From Orbilia blumenaviensis (lineage: Eukaryota > Ascomycota > Orbiliomycetes > Orbiliales > Orbiliaceae), in assembly GCA_036872755.1 (NCBI GenBank), contig JAVHNS010000009.1, positions 1,612,001-1,676,000 of the forward strand: a stretch of 64,000 bases of DNA, written 5' to 3'. This document shows, one piece after another, positions 22,154 through 33,324 of this stretch. Numbering within the stretch: position 1 is the first letter of the stretch; every line of letters starts with the position of its first letter. The position numbers and the translations under genes are program-made. The notes under the pieces were generated by a model. It made no database searches and was not told where the DNA came from. It was given only the letters and a program-made list of their open reading frames with translations.

Positions 22154-23808
22154 CAACCGTGCTTGAATTTCCCACCCGCAGCGTTTAAGCACTTAGGTAT
22201 TCGGGTGGGTTATATTCTACTGCGCCGGACATCGAAAATCGAACTCACACATAATCATTTGATAATATATATTACAACTTCGCTTCGCAAATATATATAT
22301 GTATATATATTAGAACTTAAGCGAGGCATAACTGTGTTAATTTTCCACAATTATGCTCAACCACACCAGCCAGCCAGCCAGTCTGCCCCAGCTACTTAAG
22401 ACCTAAAGAAAAAACCACAACCAGACAGCCGGAAACAGCCAGAAATAGGTAGCCACTAACTAACTAAACGTTAAACATTTTGCTATCTACAAGTAGGGGA
22501 GGTTTGGGTACCTTTTTGGGGACTGCTTCCGAATATTAGAACATTTTAAAAAAAAGAAAACAAACCGTCTTATTCGCTTTCAAATCGTTATTTGTACTGT
22601 TTTAAGTCCCCCCCCCTTTTTTTTTCCCCCTATAAACCGTCTTGAGAAACCAGCCAAAACCCCGTACAGTAACTACCTAGGTATCTAACTATTTGGCTGT
22701 TTGGTTGTCTAACTGTCTGGCTGTTTGGCTCTGAAATTTCCTCAGTAATTGAAATAATATAGTTGATTTGAGGAGTCTTTGCATACCCTTTCGCTAGTAG
22801 TTACTGTGATATCTTCGATAAAATTACGCATCTACTGCTACAAATAAAAAAAAGTAAGTTGATAGGTATTTTATATGTAAGCAAGTTACAAAAAGCCGCC
22901 TAAGCTACGAGGTAGGTATAATATATATTGCACGGTGTCGTATTATTATCATTCTAACACATTCTGGCCGCTATAGCCACATATTAGACATTGACCTCAA
23001 AGAACCATATAAGTCAGATACGTATGGTATATACTGAATCCACTGCTGTTATAAAAGCCACGACCAATCAAGTCACCAGAAGAAGAATAATTCAAAAAAA
23101 CAATAAAACTTTTTATATCTTTTGTCACCAAATCCCCATCAACGATCTACTGCTACGTATATACCTGGAATATATATATATATATATACCAACCACCCCC
23201 GACTATAGCAAATACTATTACTAGTACTAGAATAAGACACTTCAAGAAACGAATAAAGGGAAAGAAAAAAAAGACAAACGCTTTTGATTGTAATTACACT
23301 ATGACTATGTAATTTGTTTAGTGGTACTAATAGTAATAGTAGTAAGTAAGTAGTTTTTTCCGCAAAACCAAAAAATGAAAAAGGAAGAAAGGAGTCAGTC
23401 CCTTATGCGAATATTTACTATGAGAAACGAAAGAGAAAAACCAAAAAAAAAAAAGCAAAATCCTTGAAGCCTCCTCCATCCGTCCATCCGTCGTGTTCAC
23501 GTTTTATCCTTCATTTTGTTTTGTTTTTTTTTATCATAAGGCATCATCATGAACCCGTCCATCAAAATAAAAACAAAGAATTAAAAAAAAAAAAGTCATT
23601 CATTAGAGAAACAAAAAAGAAAAAGAGGGAGAGAGAGAAGATGGCCACACACACAGAGAGAGGCACGCAACCAGCACAGAAAAGAGAGAGAAAGGGAGAG
23701 AGAGCCTGCACGGTAACATTATTTATGTCCCCCCTCCCGCCCCCCCACTTTTCACCAATTGCGCCCCGACTTATCCTCACAAGAGAAAGCCTTCGCCATT
23801 CGAGACTT
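20846..23808. other. intergenic region upstream of SUP35 and downstream of SCP160
   Basis: No gene is supportable here. Next to the SUP35 start lie a GT-rich leader with (GAT)n, an A-rich stretch of repeated AAAAAAT at about 21152-21197 and an (AG)n run at 21304-21325. A (CT)n/(TA)n tract spans about 22122-22153. Several TACC/GGTA tetranucleotide clusters and CCTAGGTA motifs occur near 21900-22015 and 22671-22690. These look like promoter and 3' UTR simple sequence. Confidence 0.5.
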
Positions 23809-26800
23809 CTAGTCCCCGTTAGCGCGGCCTCCCTTCCCTCCCCTCCCTCCACCGTTACCGTTGGCCCCGTGGACCAACCCAACGATGATCTCCTTCGCCT
23901 TCTCAACCCCATCCCTGCTCCCCTTGATCACAATCGCCTCGTCACTCTGCTCCTTCGGAATCGTAATCTTACAACCCGTCTCCTTTCGGATCGAGTTGAC
24001 TTGGCTCCCTCCGGGTCCGACAACATATCGGTACTTGCTCGGATCAGGCAAAAACAGATACCCCGTCGACGTCTTCCCGCCCTCCTCCTCGATCAACCTC
24101 TTGAGCTCCCCGGCAGCCTTGGCGATATCTTCGGTCGCCCCGCGGAGTGCCCATGTAACCTCACCGCCTTCCTCTCCAGCCCCAGCAGCAGCAGCGTTGT
24201 CAACCACCTCCCAAGAGTAGTTCGATGCACTCTCGGACGGCTCATCAGTAATCAATGGCACGGAGTCCGCTGCCCTCTTGCGCCCCTGTTGACCCTTGGG
24301 CCTCGGTGGCACATCACCACTGAAACCGACGTCAACGTTGTATCGGTTCCTGAAGGTCCTTGTGAGAGCACCACCATCCAACAGGGAGTGGTGCAGGTGC
24401 TTGGGAACGCTGACGTCCGTCGAATCTTGGTCCTTGGTCAACGTCAAGATATGCTCCTTGGCCTGCTCGACGTTCTCCGCAGACCCAGAGATCTTAATAC
24501 CAGTAGCAGCCTCCCCGCCGTCCTGACGCTGTCGTGGAATATCAAGCGTGACGCTAAAGGTACGTTCTATCTCCTTGCGAACACTTCCTTCGCGACCGAT
24601 AAGCTTCCTATGCTTATCCGCGGGGACATCCACAACGATCGTGGTCTTGTCCTTCTCGGCGGCAATGATGGCCTCGAACTCCTTGATGATCTTGTCAACA
24701 ACATCAACAGTTCCTTCAACTTTGATGTTGCTGTCATTGACATCGTGGTGTGGGAATCGAACCATCCGCGCTTGGGCGCTCTTGTCCGAGGGCCCGCCGC
24801 ACTTCACAACAATGCTGTGCAGGATTTGACCTATATTATATCCCCCGAAACTATATTAGCAACCTCATTTCACCTACAAAGAGCAATTAAGAAAGAAAGC
24901 AAGTGAGAAAAGAAAAAAAACTTACCACCAGGCCCAATCAAAGCCCTGTGGAACTTCTTGTCCACGCTCAACGTCTTCACAACCTGGTTCTCGACCTCCT
25001 TGGTACTAGCCAAAATGGCGGTCTTCGCCTTCGCAATCTGATCCTTAGTACCCTTAATCCTCACCTCAACCATCTCAGCATCAGTCGATCCCTGAGGTGG
25101 AAGATCAATCTTGGCACCCGAATCATCTCGAATCTGGTTGATAACTTTCCCTCCAGCACCAATGATGTGTGGCAGAACTCGCGCCGGCACGGTAATCGAA
25201 TCGGAGTGACCATGATCTTTTTCATATTTAATCAACTCCGTGATCTCATCCTTAGCCTCCTTTACGCCCTTGCTAGGTCCCCTCAACACAATTTCATCGG
25301 GAGCCTGGACTCTCTGTGGAGCAGAGGCTTCACCTGCCGCATCATTCGAATTATCCTGTCCAACCTTCGGGAACTGAATCCTGACGGAGTACTTCTCCTC
25401 CAGTCTCTTCACAAACTTTCCACCTTGACCGATGATAGTACGATGGTATTCAGGAGCAACGTTAACAATGATGACCGTCTCATCCTCCAGCTTCCTGCCC
25501 AGTCTCTGAATGCGTACTTTAGCTTCCTCAACGTTTGCCTTGATTCCCTTGATCGTAACAGTATCCTTCTCAAGATCAATCTGAACTCCCAACTCCTCGC
25601 GGTACTTGCTGATATTGCTTCCTCCTTTTCCAACAAGGTTCTTCTGGAACTTCTGTGGGAATTCAAAGCTGGTCGTGTAGGAATTAAGAACCTCATTGTG
25701 CTTCGTCTCCTCGACAAAGTCAGTGATCTTCTTAGCAACACGTTCAACTTCAGCGGAAGGACCGCGAATGGTGATGGTGTCATCGGCAGCCGCAGCAGCG
25801 GCTGGGCTCAACGCAGGCTGGCCTGGCTTCAATTTAGCCGCTCCAACAGTGACCTTAACCGTAGCATCAGATCCACCAGTAAAGGCGTTCAAAGTGGTTC
25901 CCTTCGGTCCGACGATCTTCGCATGATACTTGGCAGGGATATTCAAGACTTTCGTCTTCAAATCAGCCTGCTCGCTAGCAATCTTCTGCAGCAACTCAGT
26001 AACCGCCTGCAAAGCCGCAGAAGCCAATCCAGCCTCCGCTAGGGCCTGAGTGCCAGATGAACCCTCATAAATCAAAACGATCTCTGCATCTTGGTCATCC
26101 TCATCAGCGAACAAGACCTCAACACTGTGGTCATCCTTGATCTTTTGCAAGTTTCGACCTTTGGCGCCAATAATGTGCCTGTGCAAAAGAGGTTCGATCT
26201 CAACATAGCTAAGGCGAGATGGTGGGTGGGTGTTGACGATGTTAATAACGCTCGTCTTGGCCTTTTTCACATTCTCTGCGCTCTTGCCAGTGATTTCGAG
26301 GTTAACACCAGTATTGAGATCATAGAGGACCTCCGTCTTTGGAAGCGAGATCTGAACTTCGAGCTCATTCTCAATTCTCTGAATTTCCTTAGCTTTGCGG
26401 AAATATCTCACTAAATCACGGGCGTGCTGTCGTTGACGCGTGATATCGTTAGCGAGGGCTGCGCCATGAGCTCTAGAAATATCGAGAGAATCGAAGCTCA
26501 TCGAATTAGCTTTAGCCATGACGGATGTAACACCATTTCCAATCTTGTCGCGTGGCCCGATAACAAGTACCGAATTGTATTGGACATGGGCCGGTGGCAC
26601 AACGACACTGCATCCGGATTCCAAGAGGATGTCTCCAATGGTCTTTCCTCGATCTCCAACAAGGAATCGGTGTTGCTGCTTAGGAATGCTGATAGAAACA
26701 GACTGGAACTCATCACGGAGCTGCGCAGCGTGCTTTTCGAGCTTGGCACGAGCTTCCTGAACAGCAGACCTCTCTCCAGAAATCATGATTGGGGCAGGTG

Positions 26801-28282
26801 GCTCAGAAAATTCCTTCGAGGAATCAGATGTGTGGTAGATTGGGATACGGATCTTAAGGTCCTTGCCCTCTTCCATTTGGGTAACATTGGCATTATGTGG
26901 GCCAGCAAGGAACGGGAAGAACTGCCCTGGGAAAGTCGTGAATGGAAGCTTGACGTTGATGTGCGAAGTCTATCAAACCAGTCGTAATTAGCATTTATAT
27001 TCAATATATGCCTTCAAACGGGGAAATAGGAATTGTAGAATTATCATTACCTTCTGACCAACAATTTGGTTGATCTCGAGCAGGGCCATTCGGATAGCAT
27101 CAACATCTCCTTCGAGACTAATCTCAACCATCGGTTCCTCCTCAGCGAACGGGTCGTCAACTCCTTCAGTTTCCTCAACCTGTGGGATTTGAACGCGACA
27201 GCCAGTTCGTTGGGTGATCCCTTGGATTGTGGCACCCTTAAGCCCGATAATGTGCTTTCGGGTGCTAACAGGAATCATGTGCTTCGCTTGGGTCTGTATT
27301 TCCAATCAATCAAGTTAGCGCCAGTGTTCCCCTAGTCGTGGATATCGAAAAAGGAGAACTTGTGGAAGGCCGGCTAAGCGCAAAGGCCAGCCTCAGGCGA
27401 TACTAGTGCAGGCACACACGGGTACACGCATATCATGCAAGGTCCCATGCACTCAAGCACCAGTAGCTAGCTCCAGACTTCATCTTTTCCCCACCCCCCT
27501 CCTTCATCACTCCCCTTAAAGACGACCAGGCCAACAAATCTTGCAATGGTCTGAAAAGAGAAAAAGAAAACAAGGAAGAAGGAAAAAAAAAAACTCACCT
27601 TGCGGCAAATAGCTTGTCTTAACAAGGTCTTAGCTTTCAAGACAGCTTCTGGCTTACCCTTGGTGATGAAAGTAATCATTCCTGAGCCAGCAGTAGATGC
27701 ATCAATCCTAGCACCGGTAGACTTCTGAATCTCAAGGATGAGATCCCCCAATGGTCTCTTCCATTGGGCTCTTGGCATTTGATCAGCGATATCGATGCTC
27801 ATCATCTCGTTGACATCGTTCGACATCAAAGGCAGCGTGGTCCTCGGCGCTTGTTGGGCAGCCGGCGCGACGCTACTGGCGACAGCAGACGACCCATTCA
27901 TTTTGGCGCCCCAGGTGGGTAGAGCAGCCGGTCCGGAGCCCTTACCCTTACCCTTTCCGGGCCCTCCGGAACCGAGTTCGGGGAACAATTCAGCGGAGTT
28001 GATGTCGAATGGTTGATGCTGTTGAGTTTTCTTGGAGGACGCGGAGGGAAGTGGACCATCGATGATTGGAGTAGCTTGGCCAGTCGCAATGGCTGACTTG
28101 GAACCGGGGTGTAAGATGTCCTCTTCGTCAAGGACTTCTTCGACGGTGGCAGCATGAGCTTCGTGAAGCTTTTGCATTTTGGAAGCGGCAGACTCGGTCG
28201 AGCTGGCCTCAGCGGGGGTGGGGGCGTCAATTGCGACTTCCGGGACGGTGTTACCGTTGCCGTTGGTGGTGTCGGTAGCCAT
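23809..28282 (-). CDS. SCP160: SCP160/vigilin multi-KH-domain RNA-binding protein
   Basis: A vigilin that binds polysomal mRNAs at the ER and helps translation efficiency and ploidy maintenance in yeast. Exons: 27599-28282, 27051-27293, 24926-26969 and 23809-24830, giving 1,330 residues with GT-AG introns (donors GTGAGT, GTAATG, GTAAGT). The N terminus (about 1-165) is disordered and contains a Gly/Lys patch; KH domains then run head to tail. Intact GxxG loops that I can see include GLKG, GDRG, GAKG, GPKG, GKGG, GQGG, GAGG, GPGG (twice) and GREG; other copies are degenerate, as is usual in vigilins, for example around the first intron junction and at LLDGGA. The protein ends in a short Gly/Arg-rich tail, GRGGKGGRANGD. 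Long open frames on the opposite strand are shadows of this gene. It is the longest gene product of clear family in the window after the giant orphan. Confidence 0.94.
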
Positions 28283-29935
28283 TATGAAGGAAGTGCGTGT
28301 GGGTTTATTATCGAATGGTTGTTGTTGTTGCGAATCAGCAATACCGTGGAGTGGTCAACCTAAGGGGGTACAGGCACTTGGAGGATTTGTGGGTTATCGG
28401 TTTGGTGACGACAGTTTGACGGTGGAGTGTCGGCAACGATAAAATAAAAATTATGAAGCTAGATCAGGGGAACCAGCAATTGGGAGAAGTTCGAGGCGAA
28501 GGCAGGGAAGAAAAGAAGAAAGAGGAAGGAGAAGAAGAAAGGAGAGCGGGAAAGGAGAAAAGCCGATGGGAGGGTGTGGTGGTCGTATGTAGCTAACAGG
28601 CGGTGGGAGTCGTAGTGGTGGTGGTGGTGGTGGTGGTGGTCCTGGATTGGTGTGTGGTGTGGTGTGAGCTACTAGTCCAGCTTGGTGTCGTCTCTCGGTC
28701 TCGTCTCGCTGGCCTTTTCGCCTGGTCACTGTTCCTTGTCGGCCGGGACCAAAAACAGTCTAGCGATTATTCCGGACGGTCGGTCGTTCGGTTCTAGAAA
28801 GGATGGGATTGATTGGAGCTTGGACGGTATGGGTGATACGTGGTGATGATGATGGAAGCAGTAAAAGTAGAGGGTGACGATGCACGATGGTGGTGATGGT
28901 GATGGTGGAGGAAGGAAGGAAAGAAGTCATTCACGTTGCTAGCTTTTGTTGCAATAGAAGGTATTCGACCTGTGGTGACGTTCCCTTCTCCTTCTTCTTC
29001 TTCTTCTTCTTCCTTTTTTTTTTTTTTTTTCAATGTTGGCTCGAATGGCAACGATGAGGGCGAATTGCTGTAGGGCACAATACGAGAATAGAAACCCTGT
29101 TGCCACAGCCAGCAGACGATCCCCTAACTACACCCTACCTGGTCTTGTTACCCTACCCGTGGTTTTATAAGTAGCATACGGCCCAGCTATCATACATGGC
29201 CGTATGCCCCCCCCACGTTTGGGATCATCCCCAACAGAATTAGGTATTTATGCCTCTTACTAGTACCTATCTACCAGCCTACACTAGACACCGTATATGC
29301 CACAGTAATAGTACCGACTACACAATTACTAATAACTACAGCCCTGAGCGGATAAAGTCTGCACATAATAATACAACTCTCCCTCAAATCTTATGTATAC
29401 AAATACATCTCCATCCCTTAACATGTATCAGGATATAGTCTTTGTTGTCATATCACCGCATAATGCCGGCAAGATTGTATACTTCTATGCTCATTTATAT
29501 GCACATCGTTTCATGCTGTTGCTGCTGCTGCTACTACTACCTACTTACTTCGTTTGAAGAGATGCCGGGTGGAAAAGCTAAACTCCCCCATATAATACGA
29601 CCAATAGAAAAGGGACAACAGAGCGCAGGGAATAGTCATAAAAAAAAACCAGAGGAGTAAGGAGGAGGAGAATACTGCATCGCTGTTTAAAAGAGGAAGA
29701 ACAAGGAAGAGATATATAGGAGAGGTAGGAAATGGTAGAGGTAGAGATAGTAGTAGACTAAGCGGAAGCAGACGAAAGGGGGCCTCGAAGCGAAGAAGAT
29801 AAAAAAAACAGAAGTGATACTGGTAGAGAAGAGGTGAAAAAAGCGACAGAAAAGTAAAAAGAAGAAGAAAGAAGAAACCAAGAACGAAAAAAAAAAAAAA
29901 AAAACTATAAAATAACGAGAAAAAAGTAATAAACC
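28283..29935. other. SCP160 promoter and ZDS1 3' region
   Basis: Same-strand spacer. It holds a (GTG)n microsatellite at 28615-28640, purine-rich blocks around 28490-28560, a (CTT)n plus T run near 28988-29031 and a poly-A stretch just after the ZDS1 stop (about 29887-29905). No coding region was recognised. Confidence 0.5.
28615..28640. repeat. (GTG)n microsatellite
   Basis: About nine GTG units in the upstream region of SCP160. It is non-coding simple sequence. Confidence 0.85.
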
Positions 29936-32900
29936 CTACCACATCTCATCCGCATAGTCTCTATCCCGGTCATCGTTCATCGATTGTTGATGATGATACC
30001 GATTCCCAGGTACGCTCCCTCCTTCATACCCCCTACTATCCCCACCACGTCTATCATACCCGTCATGATCATTATCCTGGTAATAATCGTAGTCCTTATC
30101 ATGGTCGTGATATCCACCGTCCCCCGGATGCCCATTGACCCCTCCGCTTTGCTGGTAGTATACCTGCTGGTCCTGTTGGTATTGCTGCTCGTGGCCTTGA
30201 TACCCGTACCCATCACCATCGTAATCTTGTTGGTAAACCACTCCATTGCTGTTCGAGGCCTCTCTAGACGCAGTCCGCGTGTTGTACCCTTGCTGGGAAT
30301 CATATGGCCTATCATCGCGCCCATCATCATCGAAGTCGTAATCCTCCTCATCTGAATCCAGCTGCTGCGAATCGTCACCCTATAAAATGCGTTGGTTAGA
30401 AAAATCACGATTGCAATATATATGTATTGAGAAACTCTTGAAGTGCTAATGCTTACATTGACCTGAGCGCCTCCATGCTGTTGTTGTTGGAGGTACTGTT
30501 GCTCGAGTTGCTGTTGTTGATACTGTTGAGCCTGCTGGGCTTGCTGTTGCTGAGCCTGCTGTTGCTGTTGCTGCTGCTGTTGTGACCCCTGCACCGCATT
30601 GGGCGGCTGCATCTGCTGCACCTTCGCCAAATATGCATACATGAAGTTACTCAGCAGCACCTGCTGCAGCAACGGTCGCCTCGGATTCGCCAGCTTCAAA
30701 TGCGACAGTCTATAGATAGCTCTCTCAATGTGTATGGGGAAACGTGTATAATAATACGGTTGTGTCGGAGGGGACTTGCTCCGTCCCGACGGAACTGCCA
30801 GGTTGGACCCCTTCGACTTCGACTTCGTTTCTTCCTGCTTCTTCTTCGAGCCACCGAAAATCGACGAAAAAATCCCTGGTTCCTTCTTCTCTTTCTCTTT
30901 ATCGGAACTCGAGGCCTTACGGCTGGCCTTTTCCTTCTCTTTATCTCGTTCGCGTTCGAGAGAATCCATCGACGGTCGGGCGGAGTTACCATCAAGACTT
31001 TCACGCTTCTTCGGCCCGTCAATAGATTTCTGTAACAGATCCAGCCGGGCGTGCTCTCGATCGCTAGATCGTTCTTTATCCCGCTCCTTTTCTCGTTCCC
31101 TTTCCTTCTCACGCTTGATTTCGCGTTTCCGCTCCTTCTCGTCGTCGCGGTCCCTATCCTTTTCCATGGATTTAGCCTTCCGGACTTTCCTGCTACCAGA
31201 CTCCTTCTCCCTCTCTCGCTCCCCGTCCTTTCCCTTATCTCCATCACTACCAAGCGATAGCCATGACCAGCTGGACTTCCTGCCAACTTCTTTAGGCGGT
31301 ACCTGTTGACCACCATGAGTCGATAGCTCTTTCCGCTTAGCTTCAGATGGCGGCTGCGTCGGGGGAGCAGGGGGTGAGGGTGAAGGTGTCGCCTCTTTCG
31401 TCGGCTCATAGCTACTAGTCCCAGGTGATCCGCGTTTCAAAGCCGGGCGTTTCTGCTTACTGGACGATTCAGAAGTCGCGGGAGGGGGAGGCGCCGGTGC
31501 AGGCGGGAGCTGTCCACTAGGTGGTGCTCCCCGCGGTTCCTTCGCGATACGTTGTGACGATGAAGACGGCGCCTCCTTTCGGTCGATTTTGACGACAGGC
31601 TGCGGTGGAATTGGAGGTATCGGTTCCCGCGGGGGTGGTGAAGGCGATTCCGGCTCCGACTTGGATCTCGCCATACGCTCTGACGATGGTCGCTCGGGTG
31701 GCGATGTGGGTCGTTGTGACAGACCAGGAGGCGCCGTGACTTGACGTTTTGGTTCTTCAGGCGAGATCGGAGAAACTGGTGATACCGGCTGTCGCGATCG
31801 AGCCTTCATCGTCATTTCCGGCTGCCGGGAACTAGAACTCTGCGGTCTCGTCTCCTCATCCTCAGAGGATATCGATATCGACGGGATAGGCTCCGTCCTA
31901 ACACGAGAAAGTTTGAACTCCGGTTCGCCCCCAGGCCCTCCTTCCCCGGCTGCTGCAAGTTTCGCTCGTCTGGAAGATGGTGCCACCCGCTCGCCCTTCC
32001 GAATGCTGCCTCGTCTTAAAGCCGTCCTTGTCGATCTCCGTAATGAGCCTCCTGGAGGGGGCGCCGCAAATATGGGTTGGTCATCCTCATCTTGTCCCGG
32101 CTCGCCTTTGATACACATTAGCTCCTGAACCCCCTTAAAAGGAAAAAAGTCTGGTCGCCTTACCCATCAGTGCCTTCTCGGCCTTGCTCAAACTCAGCTG
32201 TCTCACGAGGTCCACGGGGTCTTTCTTAGCCAGCACTTCGCCAAGCTCTGACACCGTCAGAACCTGCTCTCCCTCCGAATTCGACCTATTCCTCCTTAAT
32301 ATATCCGCTCCATCTTCATATCCTTCTGCAGCTTTCCCCTCGGTATCAATCTGTCTCGAAAGCATAGACTTCTTCCTCCTCAAGCTTGGTCCGGCTTGCA
32401 ATCCATCCGTCGTGCTAGTTCCCTCGTGCTCGCGAATCTGTTCAACCCGTGACTCCACGAAATTCTTAAATGCTTTAGGTGCAAGCTCCGGATGTAATCT
32501 CGCAGGTACCCAAAATAGTCGAGCAGCGTCATCGTCATCAGCTCGACCTTTAGGCGCAACGGATGGGAAGAAGTTGTTAAAGCTCGGTAGATCCGGGTCG
32601 TTCGCCACGCTGCTGACATCCATCGACAACCGTCGCAGTGCCTGTAAATTCTCCAACTCCTGCTGAACCGCATCCGGATTCGATTCGTAGTCGATGTTGT
32701 TCAGGGGAAACGCCTGGTTTGCATTCGGAGAGTTCCCGGGGACCCTTAGCGTCGAGGAACTTGATAAAGAAGATGGCGATGTGTTATCCATGTGAGGTGG
32801 TGTCCTTGGTCGACTACTACTACTACCCCCAGGGCTTTTTCTTGATTTTGTTGGTGTTTGAGGAGGGGTTACGGGAAGAGTTTGTGATGAGTGTGAGTGG

Positions 32901-33324
32901 TGATATCTGATACTGGGTTGCTGCTGGCTTTGGCTTTGGCCTTGCTGAGGTGGCCGCCGCTGATGGTGCCGATGGTATTGGCTGTCGGCATCATGATGTT
33001 CCTCGTCAGAACCGCCGTATAGATCTCCAATCGCTGCTGTAACATGATCATTGTCCCCTAGCGATGCCTCCCGGCTGTGGAACGTCTGGTCAGTAGTCGG
33101 CTGAGGATAGCGGTTAAACCGAGACTGTGTAGCAGACTATATATCAAATCGACAAGAAAAGCCAAAAGGATGTTAGTCAAAGAGCTGGTTAGCAGAAGGG
33201 GGGTGGTGGTAAAGTCTTCGGTATATGTCAAAAAAATAATAATAACGGCGCCAAGGGACACTAAATTGCGGGAAAACGATACCACAAGTGCAAAAAAAAG
33301 GGAGTTGTGTAAGTTCACCTTCAT
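29936..33324 (-). CDS. ZDS1: Zds1-family regulator of PP2A-Cdc55
   Basis: Zds proteins control PP2A-Cdc55, mitotic exit, Cdc42 polarity and mRNA export in yeast. The diagnostic Zds_C domain is at about residues 775-825 (RFPIHIERAIYRLSHLKLAN, then PRRPLLQQVLLSNFMYAYL). The N-terminal region has NDHVTAAIGDLYG, LFWVPARLHPELAPKAFKNF and RKKSMLSRQID. Exons: 32164-33136, 30457-32105 and 29936-30379, plus a first exon whose minimal form is 33319-33324 (ATG AAG, phase 0), giving 1,023 residues. An internal ATG at 32791 would cut off the conserved NDHVTAAIGDLYG segment, so I prefer the upstream start; the tiny first exon is the least certain part. The middle is disordered and rich in Pro/Ser and Lys/Arg/Glu; after Zds_C there are poly-Q runs and a final exon rich in Asp, Tyr and Gln. 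The second intron (32106-32163, 58 nt) has a CTAAT branch site. Confidence 0.87.

Noticed and set aside
23464..26042. Plus-strand open frames of 480 and 379 codons (23464-24906 and 24903-26042)
   Set aside because: They run antisense to the KH domains of SCP160, whose minus-strand reading is clearly conserved. Their Leu/Arg/Ser-rich composition is what the complement of this coding sequence gives.
30696..31409. Arg/Lys-rich alternative frame inside ZDS1
   Set aside because: It overlaps the disordered middle of ZDS1 in another frame; the ZDS1 frame connects to the conserved Zds_C domain and this one does not.
32106..32163. Apparent stop codon at 32135 that would split ZDS1 into two genes
   Set aside because: The stop lies inside a 58-nt intron with a GTAAGG donor, a CTAAT branch site and an AAAG acceptor, and the frame continues correctly after splicing.
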